Source of the DNA: Juglans regia
Taxonomy: Eukaryota > Streptophyta > Magnoliopsida > Fagales > Juglandaceae
Assembly: GCF_001411555.2 (NCBI RefSeq)
Contig: NC_049901.1
Location: 36,652,838-36,716,837, forward strand
Direction: 5' to 3'
DNA: 64,000 bases
Below, one piece after another: positions 46,401 to 58,745 of this stretch. The position numbers were made by a program, and so were the translations under genes. Position 1 is the first letter of the stretch, and the number at the start of each line of letters is the position of its first letter. The notes below the pieces were generated by a model. That model was given only the letters and a program-made list of their open reading frames with translations, ran no database searches and had not been told where the DNA came from.

Positions 46401-49400
46401 AAACCTTACCTCTTGATTATCTCCCAGTGAGTTCACTGTGGGATCTCCAGAAACTAGAGCTGATTCACATAACTTGATGGCTTTGTGCAGATCTCTCAAA
46501 TGTCCCCATTTTGGGTCCCTTGGCAGTCCTAATGGCAACATGTTCAGATAATTATAACATATTCCTTTCCAAGTACATAGGAAAAGTCCAGTCGATTTGC
46601 CTTTAATATGACAGTAGGTTTCACAGTCGAGAAAAATAAATGAGGCAGGTAGACAACTTTAGCACAACCAACTCAAATGAGCTAAAGTAAATGCCCTACC
46701 AAATTCATCAATAGGAGCATCATAATCGTAGCTGGTTGCAATAAAGGGACCCCCAGCTGTTCGGCCAAAGTTGGTTCCTCCATGGTACTATGAGAATTGA
46801 GAAATGTTAAAAGGGAATAATTGAGATGAATATTCATTTTAATTGATTAACACAAGGTAAATTAGATCAACAAAGAAAGAGAACAAAGGATTATGTACCA
46901 TATAATAATTAACAAAAGAGCCACCGTTCTGAATGAACCTCACTACTGAAAATGCCAAGTCCTCTGCTGGCCTATGAGGAACTGGACCACCAAACTCAGT
47001 GTACCTGGGGATACAACAGATGTAAGAGGGAATTCAGTCTCCAGAAAGACTCTAAATGAAAAGCACAACGCAATTGAAGTTTTTCAGACGTTTACAAAAT
47101 TAGATATTTAATATTGATATTTTGTTCAGAGAAAAGAAAAAAATCAAAATGATGTTTTGTTTTATACACCACACAAGCAATACTTGTGACTTACCAACCA
47201 GTCCAGTTTTCTGTCCACATTTTGGGTTTATTGTTGTTGTTTGGCTTGAAGTTTTCACAGTAGAAACCATTGCAGGTATCAATCTGTCCCAAAATCAAAA
47301 ACAGAAAATTTAAGTGAGAGAGCAATATTTGGAAGCTTTTGTTTATTAAAAATAATAGCTGAAGTAGTTGATAATAGAAAGTCCAATCACTAGAAAAATA
47401 AACCCAAACACTTGACTTCTGAAAGAACACGTAGATCTCTTTAACTGATTCTTCACCATAAAACATGAAGCAATTTGATAAAGTAGAAAGGAGAGTCGAG
47501 ACATGCTCATCATTGCATTTATTTGAAAATCCAAAACCCAAATCCAAGATAAATGAAGAGAAGACAAAAAAAAAAAAAAAATGGATAGGACCTGAGTATT
47601 TGTACAGGAAAAGGGTAATCACGGCCAACAAAAAGTATCAGTTAAAAACCACCTTTGAGAATCTCATTGGCTTGGTCAAAGTTAAAGGATGATTAAAATT
47701 TAAATAATTTATGTCAAAAAGATCTCATATTGAATTGGGCACTTCTAAAATAATTTAGACTTCTGTTACAGTGGTTGGCCAAAGATGAAAAATTACAATT
47801 GATTCACCAAATATTAAAATATTAATTTCTCACTCCAACCACTTGTAGGTGTTTATGTAGGTGTAGATTTTTTATTGACATTGAAATGGTATGTTGCTAG
47901 ATATTTAGTTAGTGAATAAGAAATTTAGATAGAATTTTAAATAAGTTTAATCTCAATTTTTGGTTATTACATTAAATGACTTATGAAAATATGATTTTTT
48001 AATATTAATTTAATTAGAATATTAATATTAAATTGGTAGAATTATAAAATATAATATAAATAAATTTAAATAAAAAATTATTAATTTAATAATATTTTAT
48101 TATTATATAGAAAATAAATGATTAATTTAATGTAAAAATTAAATTTAAATAGAATAAATAAATATAAAAAAGTACAATATTAACTAAAGAAAAATTCTAA
48201 ACATAAGCCCCACATCCTGTACACCCACTTAAAAACATGTGATTTTACTTTTTTATCCTCATATTTCATATTGAATTATGAGGATAAAAAAGTAAAATCA
48301 CATATTTTTAAGTGGGTGTGTAGAGTGTGAGGTTTCTGTGTAGGACAACTCTTAACTAAATTTTAAACATGCATTTAGCCCACCAATGTAAAAAAGTGTT
48401 ATAGAGAGATAACATACTGGTAAACTGCCCACCAATAAAGGTGGGTGCCACAATAAATGAAAGGCACCTAGAAATAATAAGAGAATGACAGGCATAAAAA
48501 AAAAGCTAAAAAGAAAACGTTGAAAATTTATGCAGACTAACTTACAACAGGGTCAGGGGCATCCTCTTGCTTGCACATAACCCAGGGCACACCAGTGTCA
48601 AGACCTAGTGCCATTTGTGCTGCCCATTTGGTATAAGCTTTACCAGGGGCACCAATTTCCCATTCTACTGGTCCAAATTCATTCTCAATCTGCCCAAATA
48701 TAGACAATAACATATAAACAAGATTGATCGGCACATATCAACAAAAGAGAGAGAGAGAGAGAGAATTGATTGCCCATCTTCTGAGAAAACTAAGAACATA
48801 TTTTATAAAAAATTTTAAACCCGTCTTTAGAAATATGAGGGAGACTAGCTGAGCTGTTTTTCTTACCTGAGACAGAATGATAGGACCGCCCTGAGTTTCA
48901 AACAACTTTTCTGCCTTCATCATACTGACAATCTTCTCTGTGAATTTTTGCATTGCCGCCTTCATTGTGGCCAATTAGAAATCAATAAACAATTCAAATA
49001 TATTTTACAAAAGTTGATAGAAAATGATTATGGATTGAGAAAATCAAAGTGCTAACTTTAAATGGTCCGTTGTCTGTTCTAAAAGCGATGCCCGGAACGA
49101 ATTTCAGCCAAACAGGAAATCCCCTGAATCAGAAACAGAACAAAAACAGAGCTTCCGAATATAAGGTCGTAAAATGGAACCAAAATACACCCTTTTTGGT
49201 TTGAAATTTAGTTTTTCGTTAAAATACAGCATAATTATGAATAATTAGTACCCAAAGTTCCATTCAGCACAAACATAAGGGCCTATCCGGAGATGAACGT
49301 ATAAGCCTGCTTGTTGTACCACCTTGATGAACTTAACCAAATCATACCTATCCTCAAAGTAATACTGAAAATCAAAAGAAAAAAGAAAATGCAATGAGTG

Positions 49401-49907
49401 TTTCTCAACCAGAAATGAACACAGTATTTACAGAAGAAAAATTAAATAAAATTCATTTGCATTACATTTCCTGGAGAAGGCTCATGTCCATTCCAAAACA
49501 CATATGTCTGTATAACATCCAAACCGCCTGCTTTGGCCTTCTGTATAAGATCAGGCCACATCTGCAATAACCCAAAAAACCCACAAAAAAAGAAAAAAGA
49601 TTTGAGCTCAGAATCGACAAAAACATGCAACAGTGAAACATGACTCAAAAAGTCACGAGAAAAGGCAGAAACGGGGAGACAGAAGGACCCCGTGAACCAC
49701 ATTGGCATTATATATTACCTCAGGAGTGCTTCTTGGATAGTGAATGGACCCAGAAATCAGAATCTTTCTCTGCCCATTAATCACAATAGCTCTGTGATCA
49801 TAAGTCACAGAAGCTGCAGCACAACAAACCAAAGAAAACAAAAGCAATAACTTGAAAATGTCAGGTCTCAACATATTCCACCAGAAAACTCTAAAACCCA
49901 TATCCAT
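43414..49907 (-). CDS. BGAL1: Beta-galactosidase 1-like (GH35 + SUEL lectin domain), copy C, 19 exons
   Basis: Exons in transcript order: 49907-49719, 49561-49466, 49364-49252, 49123-49057, 48959-48867, 48689-48546, 47283-47195, 47004-46899, 46787-46700, 46528-46410, 46322-46158, 45757-45582, 45425-45316, 45225-45116, 45018-44908, 44636-44526, 44439-44234, 44156-43829, 43524-43414. All GT-AG and in phase; 843 aa. A signal peptide ([15 protein letters not shown]) precedes SVTYDHRAI. Acid/base E190 and nucleophile E259 (WTENWTGW) are present. Residues from about 755 form the galactose-binding SUEL lectin domain with its cysteines ([38 protein letters not shown]). The ending is closest to Arabidopsis BGAL1 (847 aa), an apoplastic wall enzyme; the symbol means BGAL1-like. 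The start is the first in-frame ATG; an upstream GTG extension is ignored. Intron 6 is 1262 bp and holds a foldback element. Confidence 0.95.
48205..48335. mobile_element. Foldback MITE inside intron 6 of BGAL copy C
   Basis: The arm at about 48210-48262 (ACACCCACTTAAAAACATGT, then GATTTTACTTTTTTATCCTC) is mirrored at about 48277-48332 (GAGGATAAAAAAGTAAAATC, then ACATATTTTTAAGTGGGTGT) with few mismatches and a loop of about 14 bp. Arms of some 55 bp would give a long hairpin in the pre-mRNA. It encodes nothing. The intron's AT-rich surroundings (47700-48180) show no other feature. Confidence 0.75.
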
Positions 49908-49960
49908 ATCCCTCTTTTGATTCTCAAAGCAATGGCCTTTTGTCTTTGTATCTTCTCGCT

Positions 49961-50077
49961 TTAATTCTTCATATCTCGATAGAGGACGGTAAACAGAGTT
50001 TGTTTCTGGGTACACTTTCTTTTTTATTCTTTTGAGATTGAAAATAGGGAAAGAAAGCGAGTGGCAGGTAACTGCAT
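49961..50077 (-). promoter_or_regulatory. Two upstream ORFs in the BGAL copy C leader
   Basis: If transcription starts about 30 bp after the TATA box (near 50112), the leader has an ATG at 50077 opening a 17-codon frame that stops at 50024, and a second at 49972 opening a 3-codon frame. Neither is in frame with the main ATG at 49907. Such upstream frames can lower translation; whether they do here is inference. Confidence 0.4.
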
Positions 50078-50138
50078 GGAATGGAAGAGTGTTGAGTTTT
50101 GGCTATGAGAGGTAGAAAACGGGAAGCTCCCCCAACTG

Positions 50139-50146
50139 CTTTTATA
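50139..50146 (-). promoter_or_regulatory. TATA box of BGAL copy C
   Basis: TATAAAAG on the minus strand about 235 bp before the ATG at 49907. The promoter here is unlike that of copies A and B. Confidence 0.6.
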
Positions 50147-50339
50147 AACATAAGAAGAATTAGGTTGTAGGGTCCAGTTTTGGCCTTTTGGGGTCACTCA
50201 CTCTCACCTTCTCTGACACGGAACTTTAGGCTCTCTGCCTATTAAAAAGCTTAATTTAGCTGACCCAGCATTTAAGACAAATGTCTAAACTGGTGACCAA
50301 AACGAGATGCCATCCTCCAGCAATATGTATGTATTTTTT

Positions 50340-50530
50340 TTTTTTTTAAGAAAAATTCATTACATTATATTAATATCTTACTTTCATCTTATTATATAAA
50401 ATATGATATATTTATCATAATTAAATAATTTTTTATTAGATAATTGATAATTTTTTATCATCTAATAGTGATAAATATATCATATATTACATAGTGAGAT
50501 AAAAATAAGATAGGAGTATGGTGTATAACA
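50340..50530. mobile_element. Foldback element upstream of BGAL copy C
   Basis: The arm at about 50374-50420 (ATCTTACTTTCATCTTATTA, then AAATATGATATATTTATCA) is mirrored at about 50467-50515 (TGATAAATATATCATAT, then GTGAGATAAAAATAAGAT). The loop also has partial symmetry (TTTTTTATTAGATAATTGAT / TTTTTTATCATCTAATAG). No coding content. It lies about 230-390 bp upstream of the predicted transcript start. Confidence 0.65.
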
Positions 50531-53099
50531 TTACTCTTTTTTCTGTTCACACATCAAGATTCCCTCCATCCCAATAATGTTTTATTTGTTTGGACGGTAA
50601 AAATATTTTATCTTCTCTCATCATTATAATTTTTTTAAATGTTTACACAAAATATAATAAATAAATAAGATTAACTTAAATGAATTAACAAAACAAACAC
50701 AAATAAAAATGAAAAGAGTCATTATATTCATAAGTTTATGTCAACAAAGCACCATCTATATTATTAACATGACACAATTTAATTTGTAAAATTTAAATTT
50801 ATAAATATTTTTTATAAATTAAATTTTGTCACATCAACATATGGAGTGTGTATACTCTACACTAATTTATTCATAGAATTAGTCATAATAATATACTATA
50901 AATTTAATAAAATATGAGAATTAATACACTAATAAATTTTTCTCAATTTTGACAGAAATTTACAAAATATGCATAAGAATGTGTACGTAAATAACAGAGA
51001 ATTTATTTTTATAAAAAAAAAAAAAAACAGAGAAATTATTATATATTAACAGAAAATATTAAAATGGCTTTTTTATTTTTCGAAGCGTTAAAAACAGAGT
51101 CGGGTTGCAGCATCGAGAAAGTGGACAGTTTGACGTATTTCATTTGACTTATCCATCCGCTGTATATTCTTTGCGAATACTTCGCACATTAGGGGCATCA
51201 CCTACCGTACACTACGTGTCGAGTATCCATTGGACAATGGACGATCTACGAAAGTTTCAAACCGTAGAGAATATTTAACTTCACCATCCGGGTTGGTACA
51301 GTTATTCTACAATTTTTCTTACAATTCATGTGATTGGGGCCTAACAAATTTTATTAATATTTTTCCTTACCTTTGAAAATTAACTTTTTATTATTTCTCA
51401 ATCAATTTATAAAATCCATAAATACTAATTATGGTTATTTCATCATCTCTAACATAATTAAAAAATTATTTACTATTTATTATTATTTTTAATATACTAT
51501 CAGACTAATTATATTAAATTTTTTTAATTGGTTACCGTCTAAAAAAAAAAGAAAAGAAAAGAAAAGAAATATTCTTTATTGCTTTATATACAATTTTGAG
51601 TGACCAACAGCTGCAGTGACAAATCATAGCTTGAAAAATAAGCTATTTATTTCATTATTTGAAAGATGTACAATCAAAATTGACAAAGATGTATTAAGCA
51701 AGAAGAATCCACAAGAGAGAATACAGGAGGACATAATATATATATATATATTTATGGGTTGTTAGAGAAACTATGATTAGGTTACCCAATACCAACCCAT
51801 AAAATCTCCCTAATCAATTTTTAATATTTTATAACAAAAACTTTGTAAAATGATGTGATCTCTATCTTTCTTTTGCAGTACAACAATATGATGTATCCTT
51901 TTTGTGTTGTGTATCCCTCAATATATGTGACAGAAAGTATAAAATATATATATATATATATATATTTATATTGCATGAAATCATTCTAATCTTTTCCAGG
52001 ACTACTTCACTTTGCATGATTGAAAGCACCAAACTTCTTCAGCTAATTTTTTTTTTTTTTTTATTCCATTTCCCAGATTTCAAGTCAATTAATTTTCAGG
52101 ATTCTTAACTTTATTTTTATGATAATGTTGCTGAACTGTACAGGTAATTAAAAAAAACAGGAGAGTGCAAGACCATTGACCAGTCATTTTTAATTAAAGA
52201 TAAGGGAGACATGATAGAGATTTAGATTATTAAAATATTACTACACTTGCATTCTTTTGAGCTCAGGATCCATTATTTTTGGATAATTATAAACAAAAAT
52301 TTAAAAATTTTTAAAGTTATTAAAATATTAATACACTTGCATTCTTTTGGATCCGATCCATTATTTTCGGAGAATTATTAAATTTTTTATTTGGACCTTC
52401 TCAAGGATGTGAATGAATAAAAGTTGGTGTAGATAGTGAGATGAGATGATATAAAATGAGATAATTTTAGATGAGTTAAATAAAATATTATTAACATTTT
52501 TTAATATTATTATTAATTTGAGATTTGAAAAAATTTAATTGTTTATTATATTTATTGTGAAAATTTAGAAAAATTGTTATGATTTTTGAGGTCATTGTAA
52601 ATGCTATGTTTTATTTTTTTAATTTTAAGCTATTTTCTATGTTGGTAAAAAATGCTAAATTATATATATATGAAGATAGTAAAAGAAAAATACTTTAACC
52701 ACAAAAGTAAACTCACAAATTGATGTGGTTTGATATGGCTCGTCAAATTGTAAAGTTATTTTTATTATAAAGTAGATCTAACGAATTATATGAAATTATA
52801 TTAATTTATAGATTTATTTTATATAATCTATTTGTATTTATAGCAATTCTCACAACAAAATACTTTCAAAAAATTATTTAAAAAAAAAAATCAAAGGGTG
52901 TTCTTAGATTTATTTGGGTGGTCACATCACTAAAATTGGGACAAGAATCCTACTTTATTATTGGGAAGTAGATTATGGATAGAAATTAGAATTAGAGAGA
53001 AGGATCAGCAGCTTTAATGGATGGTACTTTTGCGTAATCTAAAGTTACAAAAAGTCTTGATTCTCCGAATAATTATTGCTTAACTCAGTGATGTGGGAA

Positions 53100-53104
<5 letters not shown>
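50531..53104. other. AT-rich intergenic with MITE fragments
   Basis: No gene seen. A Tourist-like fragment lies at about 52425-52590 (GAGATGAGATGATATAAAATGAG, then TTAAATAAAATATTATT). A second dispersed repeat lies at about 52690-52860, the reverse complement of the one near 31335-31465. A palindromic AT-rich stretch lies near 50755-50845. TA repeats lie near 51738-51750 and 51941-51966. Confidence 0.5.

Positions 53105-53150
<46 letters not shown>
53105..53150. repeat. (TA)n microsatellite
   Basis: Uninterrupted TA alternation of about 46 bp. Confidence 0.9.
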
Positions 53151-53152
<2 letters not shown>

Positions 53153-54425
53153 CATTGCTTCATTCAGTAAGTAATCTGTAAATGATCCATCTTTTACTCT
53201 TTTAAATGCGTTAAGGGGAGAAATAAATAATTATTCCTTATTCTTTCTAATATATTTAATATCACATGAACTGAAAAAAATTATATATAGCTAAAAAATA
53301 ATTATAATAGTTTTTTTATTATTTGCCTATTTTCTTTCATTACAATTTACACCTAATTATCTTAAACAGCCACCCATCATCAAAACGTAATAAAACCATC
53401 AAAACGTAATAAAAAAGATGTCTGAATTCTGATTCTCAAAAGTGGAGAGGAAGTAGCTTTGAATTTTTTGAAAGACAAAAGGAAGCAACCGAGGGGTCTC
53501 CAATTAAAAGACAATATTGCCCAACCAGGTGGCTGCTCTTCCACTAATTAAAATTATCAATTTCTCGAGAAAAAGTTCTTCTCATCAGTTACTATTTACT
53601 ACCTCACACCTCACATTTTATAAAATAAAAATTTATAGATATAAGATATGAAAATAAATAGTGACTGATTCACGACATTTCTCTTAAATCAATTAGATCC
53701 ATATATTTGAGATACACCCACAATTATAGATATTCCATCCTACACTAGGAGGTGATGCATGCAAATCAATTCATTCACAACTTGTGTCATACATCTATCT
53801 ATTTTGGCTTGTCAAATCGAGTCCTTTTTTTTTTTTTTTCTTTTTTTGCTTTTGGGTTGTCAATTTATTCCTTTTAGACACAAAATGAAAGGATCAAAAT
53901 TCCCCATATTTTGCACTAAATGGATATCATATCATGCATTTGATCAGCTTATGAATCATTGAAAATAAGAATTCGGATGATGTTTATCCAATTACGTGTA
54001 TTTCGGCTTTGTGTTCTTCATTATTTTGGTCTTATTTCTTCTCCCTATAATATAATGTTGTAGGGCATTCATTTATACACACATTAACACATATATTCTG
54101 GAACCTATTTTGAATATAAGTTCTTCTACTCAGTAGTCTTACACCACTCACCCGTTGATGAGTTTTTATTTTTTTCACTCAAAAAATTTGTGGCAAAAAG
54201 CTGTTGAATAGAATTTTTCTTTGGGAATATCATCACTTTGTTAATATTGCTTGAACAGCCACAAATTACGCGTTTTGGGTGGGTTGGGCCCATCCTATCC
54301 AAAATATTGGTAATACCCTCACGTTTCATTCATTCCGCAGCCCCAAAAAAAAAGAAAAAAAATAGTACTTAACATCTCCCCTAACCATTTCAATTCATAC
54401 AAACTTACAAGGCAAATTAAATGTG

Positions 54426-54459
<34 letters not shown>

Positions 54460-55847
54460 TAACAACAATATATATACTTTGCCCGATAGCTCCGAATCTT
54501 GCTTTGTTAAGAGGATGATGAGAATGCCACGTCCGGTTAGTTTTCTGTTGCTTTCATGCAACATATATAGGCATTGGTGGCCGTCCGACTTGCATTCAAT
54601 CATATCCAAATTTCCTTGATCGAGTGTGTCCCCCAAGTATTCTATAGTATAGTTAAGATTGGTGGGGTCAGATCCAAAATGCTTATCCAAAGAGAAGGAT
54701 CGATGCATGGGACCGGTGGCAAAGGTGAAGCTGTTGCCCCCAAGCAAAGGTTTACAGTGCAACCCCACTGCAACGACTTGTTTAAGAACAATGACCCACC
54801 CATCTAATTTCAACCTCCAATATGCATGTTTTTGTTCAATCTAATGACATTTCATCTTAATTCTATTACATTTTAACAGAAACTAGATCAGTGAATACTT
54901 TGGATTTGGTTAAGAAATTAATCTAGTCATTTAATAGATATTTGAATACTAACCTGCGTCGTGAATTACCTATATTATTTGATATACATTCAAGTGAAAA
55001 TCGATGCCTTACAACATAATTTTGATTTATATCGATAAATTGGTATACCAATGTTGTGTCCTTCTTCGTCCTCTCTGTTGAGGAATAATTTTACATTGTT
55101 TATAAATAAAGTCTTGGGTATGTTTATAAAGAATGAACAGTCATTTATTATAGAATCAATTTTACGAGATAAGTAATTAGACCTATAAATTTTTTCACTC
55201 TCGTATTAGGAAAGGTTCTCTCAATACTATAACCCTCACACGGTATATGAACTAAATTGTCTCGTGACATTCCAACTCGTACCGTTTCAATGGACAAACA
55301 ACCCGACCCTTAAAACATTCTACAGTCATCGGTTAATTTAATATAAATACATGGAATATTTGAATGAGGAGAAAAATAGTGGAGTTAGGATTTATTCAAG
55401 AAATTTAATAATCTTATGATTAATGATCAATTTGAAGTCTGTATCACTTCATGACAGGTATGACCATATAATGTCTGCTGCACATGAGATCCAATGTGTT
55501 GATCAACTGTTAAACACGGGAATAAAGCTTGGAAACAAAGGGATAAATCCCTATGGCTATGGCCAACTCATTTTGACAAAACGGCCGTGACAGTCCATGA
55601 AAGGGACAAGAGGATTACTCTTAGCTGTCTCTCCAAAAAAGCATTAATGATGTGTGTCTCTGTTTCTGATTTCTTGTTATTACATTGGCCGGCGTACGTA
55701 GGATAATATCCTCAAAACATATATGATCAAAAGATTTTATATATATATATATATATACACATGCATGTAAGACATCATCGGAATTCAATAAAGAAAGTCA
55801 AGACCTTAAAGATCACGAGGAATCCTTCAATTTACATGCATCCAGTT
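53151..55847. other. AT-rich intergenic, no gene seen
   Basis: A TA repeat lies at about 54429-54457 and T-runs at about 53826-53840. The minus frame 54319-54813 (164 codons, PMHRSFSLDKHFGSDPTNLN, MIECKSDGHQCLYM) and the plus frames across it cross the TA repeat and carry no domain I recognise; I do not call them. Confidence 0.4.
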
Positions 55848-55912
55848 AAGTTACGCAAGCAAGCATGCATCCAGTCTATATATATATATAGACTGGATGC
55901 ATGCTTGCGTAA

Positions 55913-55915
<3 letters not shown>
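55848..55915. repeat. Near-perfect palindrome with a TA loop
   Basis: The left arm, 55848-55876, and the right arm, 55891-55915, are reverse complements (AAGTTACGCAAGC-ATGCATCCAGTC) except for a 4-bp AAGC duplication in the left arm. The 14-bp loop is all TA and is itself symmetrical. The tract runs straight into a (TA)n microsatellite at 55914-55949. Confidence 0.9.
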
Positions 55916-55949
<34 letters not shown>

Positions 55950-56299
55950 CCATTTTTTATGAAATGAGTTTTGCTTTTCACTTTTTTTTTTCCATTATTT
56001 TTTTATTTAATTTTTGGAGCAAAGTCCATGGATGAACATCTAGAAGCTTTATAAATTAGGTCTCATGACTCTCATTTAGCTCGAGTACGTAGAAGTTGGT
56101 GCACAAGCTATTTATTTGTGACCAATTATTTTGAATGAAAATGATTCTTTCTTGTCAAAATGAGTCTATTTTTATCGCAAATAGTCGTTATCGTCACAAA
56201 TATTTATTTTTCTTGTAGTATATATATACTCCACAATCAAATGTTATTTCTTGTGCTTTTAGTTAATATTTATCTTTATCCATTTATTTCCAAACATCA

Positions 56300-56347
<48 letters not shown>

Positions 56348-57354
56348 GTAGATATGCATCAAAATAATGTTTGAAAAACGCGGTTGCATGAGTCATGTTT
56401 TCAAAGTGAGTTTATTTAATAATGCATGGCAACCAATTAAGTCCTACATGTCGTAATCAATCATCTAGACCTGAAATATATTGTAAGAACCATAAAAGTT
56501 TTTAAAGGTTTCAAGTTTGAATACGATTACATGTGTCCGAGAATCTTTTTATCCATAAAAATATATAAAGATAGAGCAAGTTTATAACGTGTAAGCTGTA
56601 CTTATCCTCAAATTAAATAATTTGAGGATCGAGTAGTACTACCTAAGCTTAGCTAGCTGCTTAATGTAACAACTGATCCAATATATAAATTTGCATGGAA
56701 CTTCTTCTATCTAGCTAGCTGCTAAGGAGTCCACATCGATCTCTTGCAAAATAAAAACCCACTTGCCCTTTGTCGTTTTGTTTCGATTCCTCGCCATTCC
56801 AGCCTAAAAATATAAACATTTCTTGGGAAACATTAATGGGGAACAGAGAAAATGACATAATAATCATTTGACTTCATCCTTTGTCATGCATTTATTTATT
56901 TTAATTGGTTAGCATGAATTAGGTTTGCTAATTGAAGTCATAACGAACCAACTAATTTTTCTTTGGTTAAACATCATGCAGCCAGCTGATCAGTTGATGT
57001 ATATGTTGGCTAAAATGTCTTAATTATGATCTCTGTACTTGAGCCCCAAAAGAAAGAAAGAAAAAAGTCATTAAAATCTCTATCAGGCTTTTATTTTCAG
57101 CACAGCCCTTTGGTTTGGTTGACATTGAAACTGCTGCATCTGCATGCTCAACCACTACCAGATCACCTAGATCAGAGAGTTCATCAGTACAATTTCTCCA
57201 AAAAGTCCTGACTTGTTTTAGTGTTCATATTGACAAAAATTTACTGCAAGTTTATTAATATTGCAGTTGGAGATCATCTTCCACCTAACGCTATTATTTC
57301 TGTGATGGTAGAAGTTGGCCTAAACCAAACACACCTCTGATCTATGTATCCAAC

Positions 57355-57400
<46 letters not shown>

Positions 57401-58563
57401 GGGGTGGGGTTGTTGGTTGAGTTGGGACCAGATTAATATCATAAAAGTATTGGAAATTGGGGTCAATCGATCCCATCTAGGCATGCATAGATAGCTATCT
57501 AGCTAACCACTCCTGATCTCCATCTGTAAGGTCTTGTAATTGCATAAATAATAGGTCGGTTTTATGCCCAATAAAAAGTCTATAGTTTAAGAGTAGTGCT
57601 GCTTAAAAGTCAATTTTACAACACATCACTACTTGTTATGAGAATCATTTCAATTATAAAACAAGAAAATAATAATACGTACTATCCACCCAACTGTATA
57701 TGATGAAGTCTTTACTTTGAACTTCTCTTGTATATATCTCTCTTATATATAGTTTATCTTATTAATGAAATTTGCTATCGGTTCAAAAGAAAGAAAGAAG
57801 AAGAATAATCCCAATTGGAATGTAAATGAACAGGTTTGTTTTGAACATATCAATTGTGTTTTGATCATGTCATAATTCATCAATTAGTTCACGTATATAT
57901 CCCCCTGCACATACTTTCACTACCATTGATTTTGAGAAAATACGTCTGTAAAGATCTGCACTTTCGACTATCATAAAAAGTCGTGTCAATCGAATACACT
58001 CATCCAACTTATTTAACCTAAATGATCTTGAGCAGAAATTAATGTGTAACATCCTAAACTCTAGAGGTAGATTAGCTTAATCCCAAATATTTCTATACGA
58101 TTGCTTATGATTCAAGGGATGAGAAGCAAAACACACAACATTTAATTCATCCTTATCTATCTATCTATGTATACAATGTACATCCATCTTTGATTAGAAT
58201 TTAGGGGATAAGTAGTGTAGTACTTGTTGATTTGACACCTTTCAACTAAAATCTGCAATCTGCATGCATCCATGGCTCCACATCATGTATTAATCTTAGT
58301 CCTATGCAAAAGTAGCCCTCAATATATATTATCATGATATACATGCATGCAGCTTTCCTTGACCCACTTTTAGAGGCTAACCAAGTGGGTCTATGTCCTA
58401 GCTAGTTGACATGTTGTCAAATGTTGATCATCATGTTAGGAGGTTGTCTTTTTTTTTTTTTTTTTTTAATTTTAAATATTTAAAAATTATATAACAATAA
58501 AAACACTAAAAATATATATATTGATTAATTAAAAGTAGTGTGTCACTGTTCGATGTTAGTGAA
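55916..58563. other. AT-rich intergenic with long TA tracts
   Basis: No gene seen. (TA)n tracts lie at about 56302-56344 and 57357-57397. A T-run lies at about 58450-58468. Confidence 0.5.
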
Positions 58564-58736
58564 GAGAAATGATATTTGCAGTCGTGAATGCATAAGCGCC
58601 GTGCAGTCGCTTTGAAAAATGTGAATAAATACGGGACGCATATGAAAAGAAATTAATTTTTTAACAGTGAATCCCACTCATTTTCAAAACGACTGCACGG
58701 CGCTTGTACACTTCACGACTGTACGTAGCATTACTC
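58564..58736. mobile_element. Mutator-type MITE, 173 bp, perfect 9-bp target duplication
   Basis: Flanked by GTTAGTGAA on both sides (58555-58563 and 58737-58745). The left end reads GAGAAATGATATTTGCAGTC and the inverted right end GAGTAATGCTACGTACAGTC; both continue into GTGAA...AAGCGCCGTGCAGTCG, so the inverted repeats span about 45 bp. It is the best preserved of three copies in this window. Confidence 0.88.
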
Positions 58737-58745
58737 GTTAGTGAA

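Noticed and set aside
49908..50015. 36-residue N-terminal extension of BGAL copy C
   Set aside because: It begins at GTG; the first in-frame ATG is 49907 and is followed directly by a signal peptide.
54126..54813. Minus-strand frames of 67 and 164 codons
   Set aside because: One crosses a TA repeat, splice signals are not convincing, and I could not match them to a family; possible gene remnant but not supportable.
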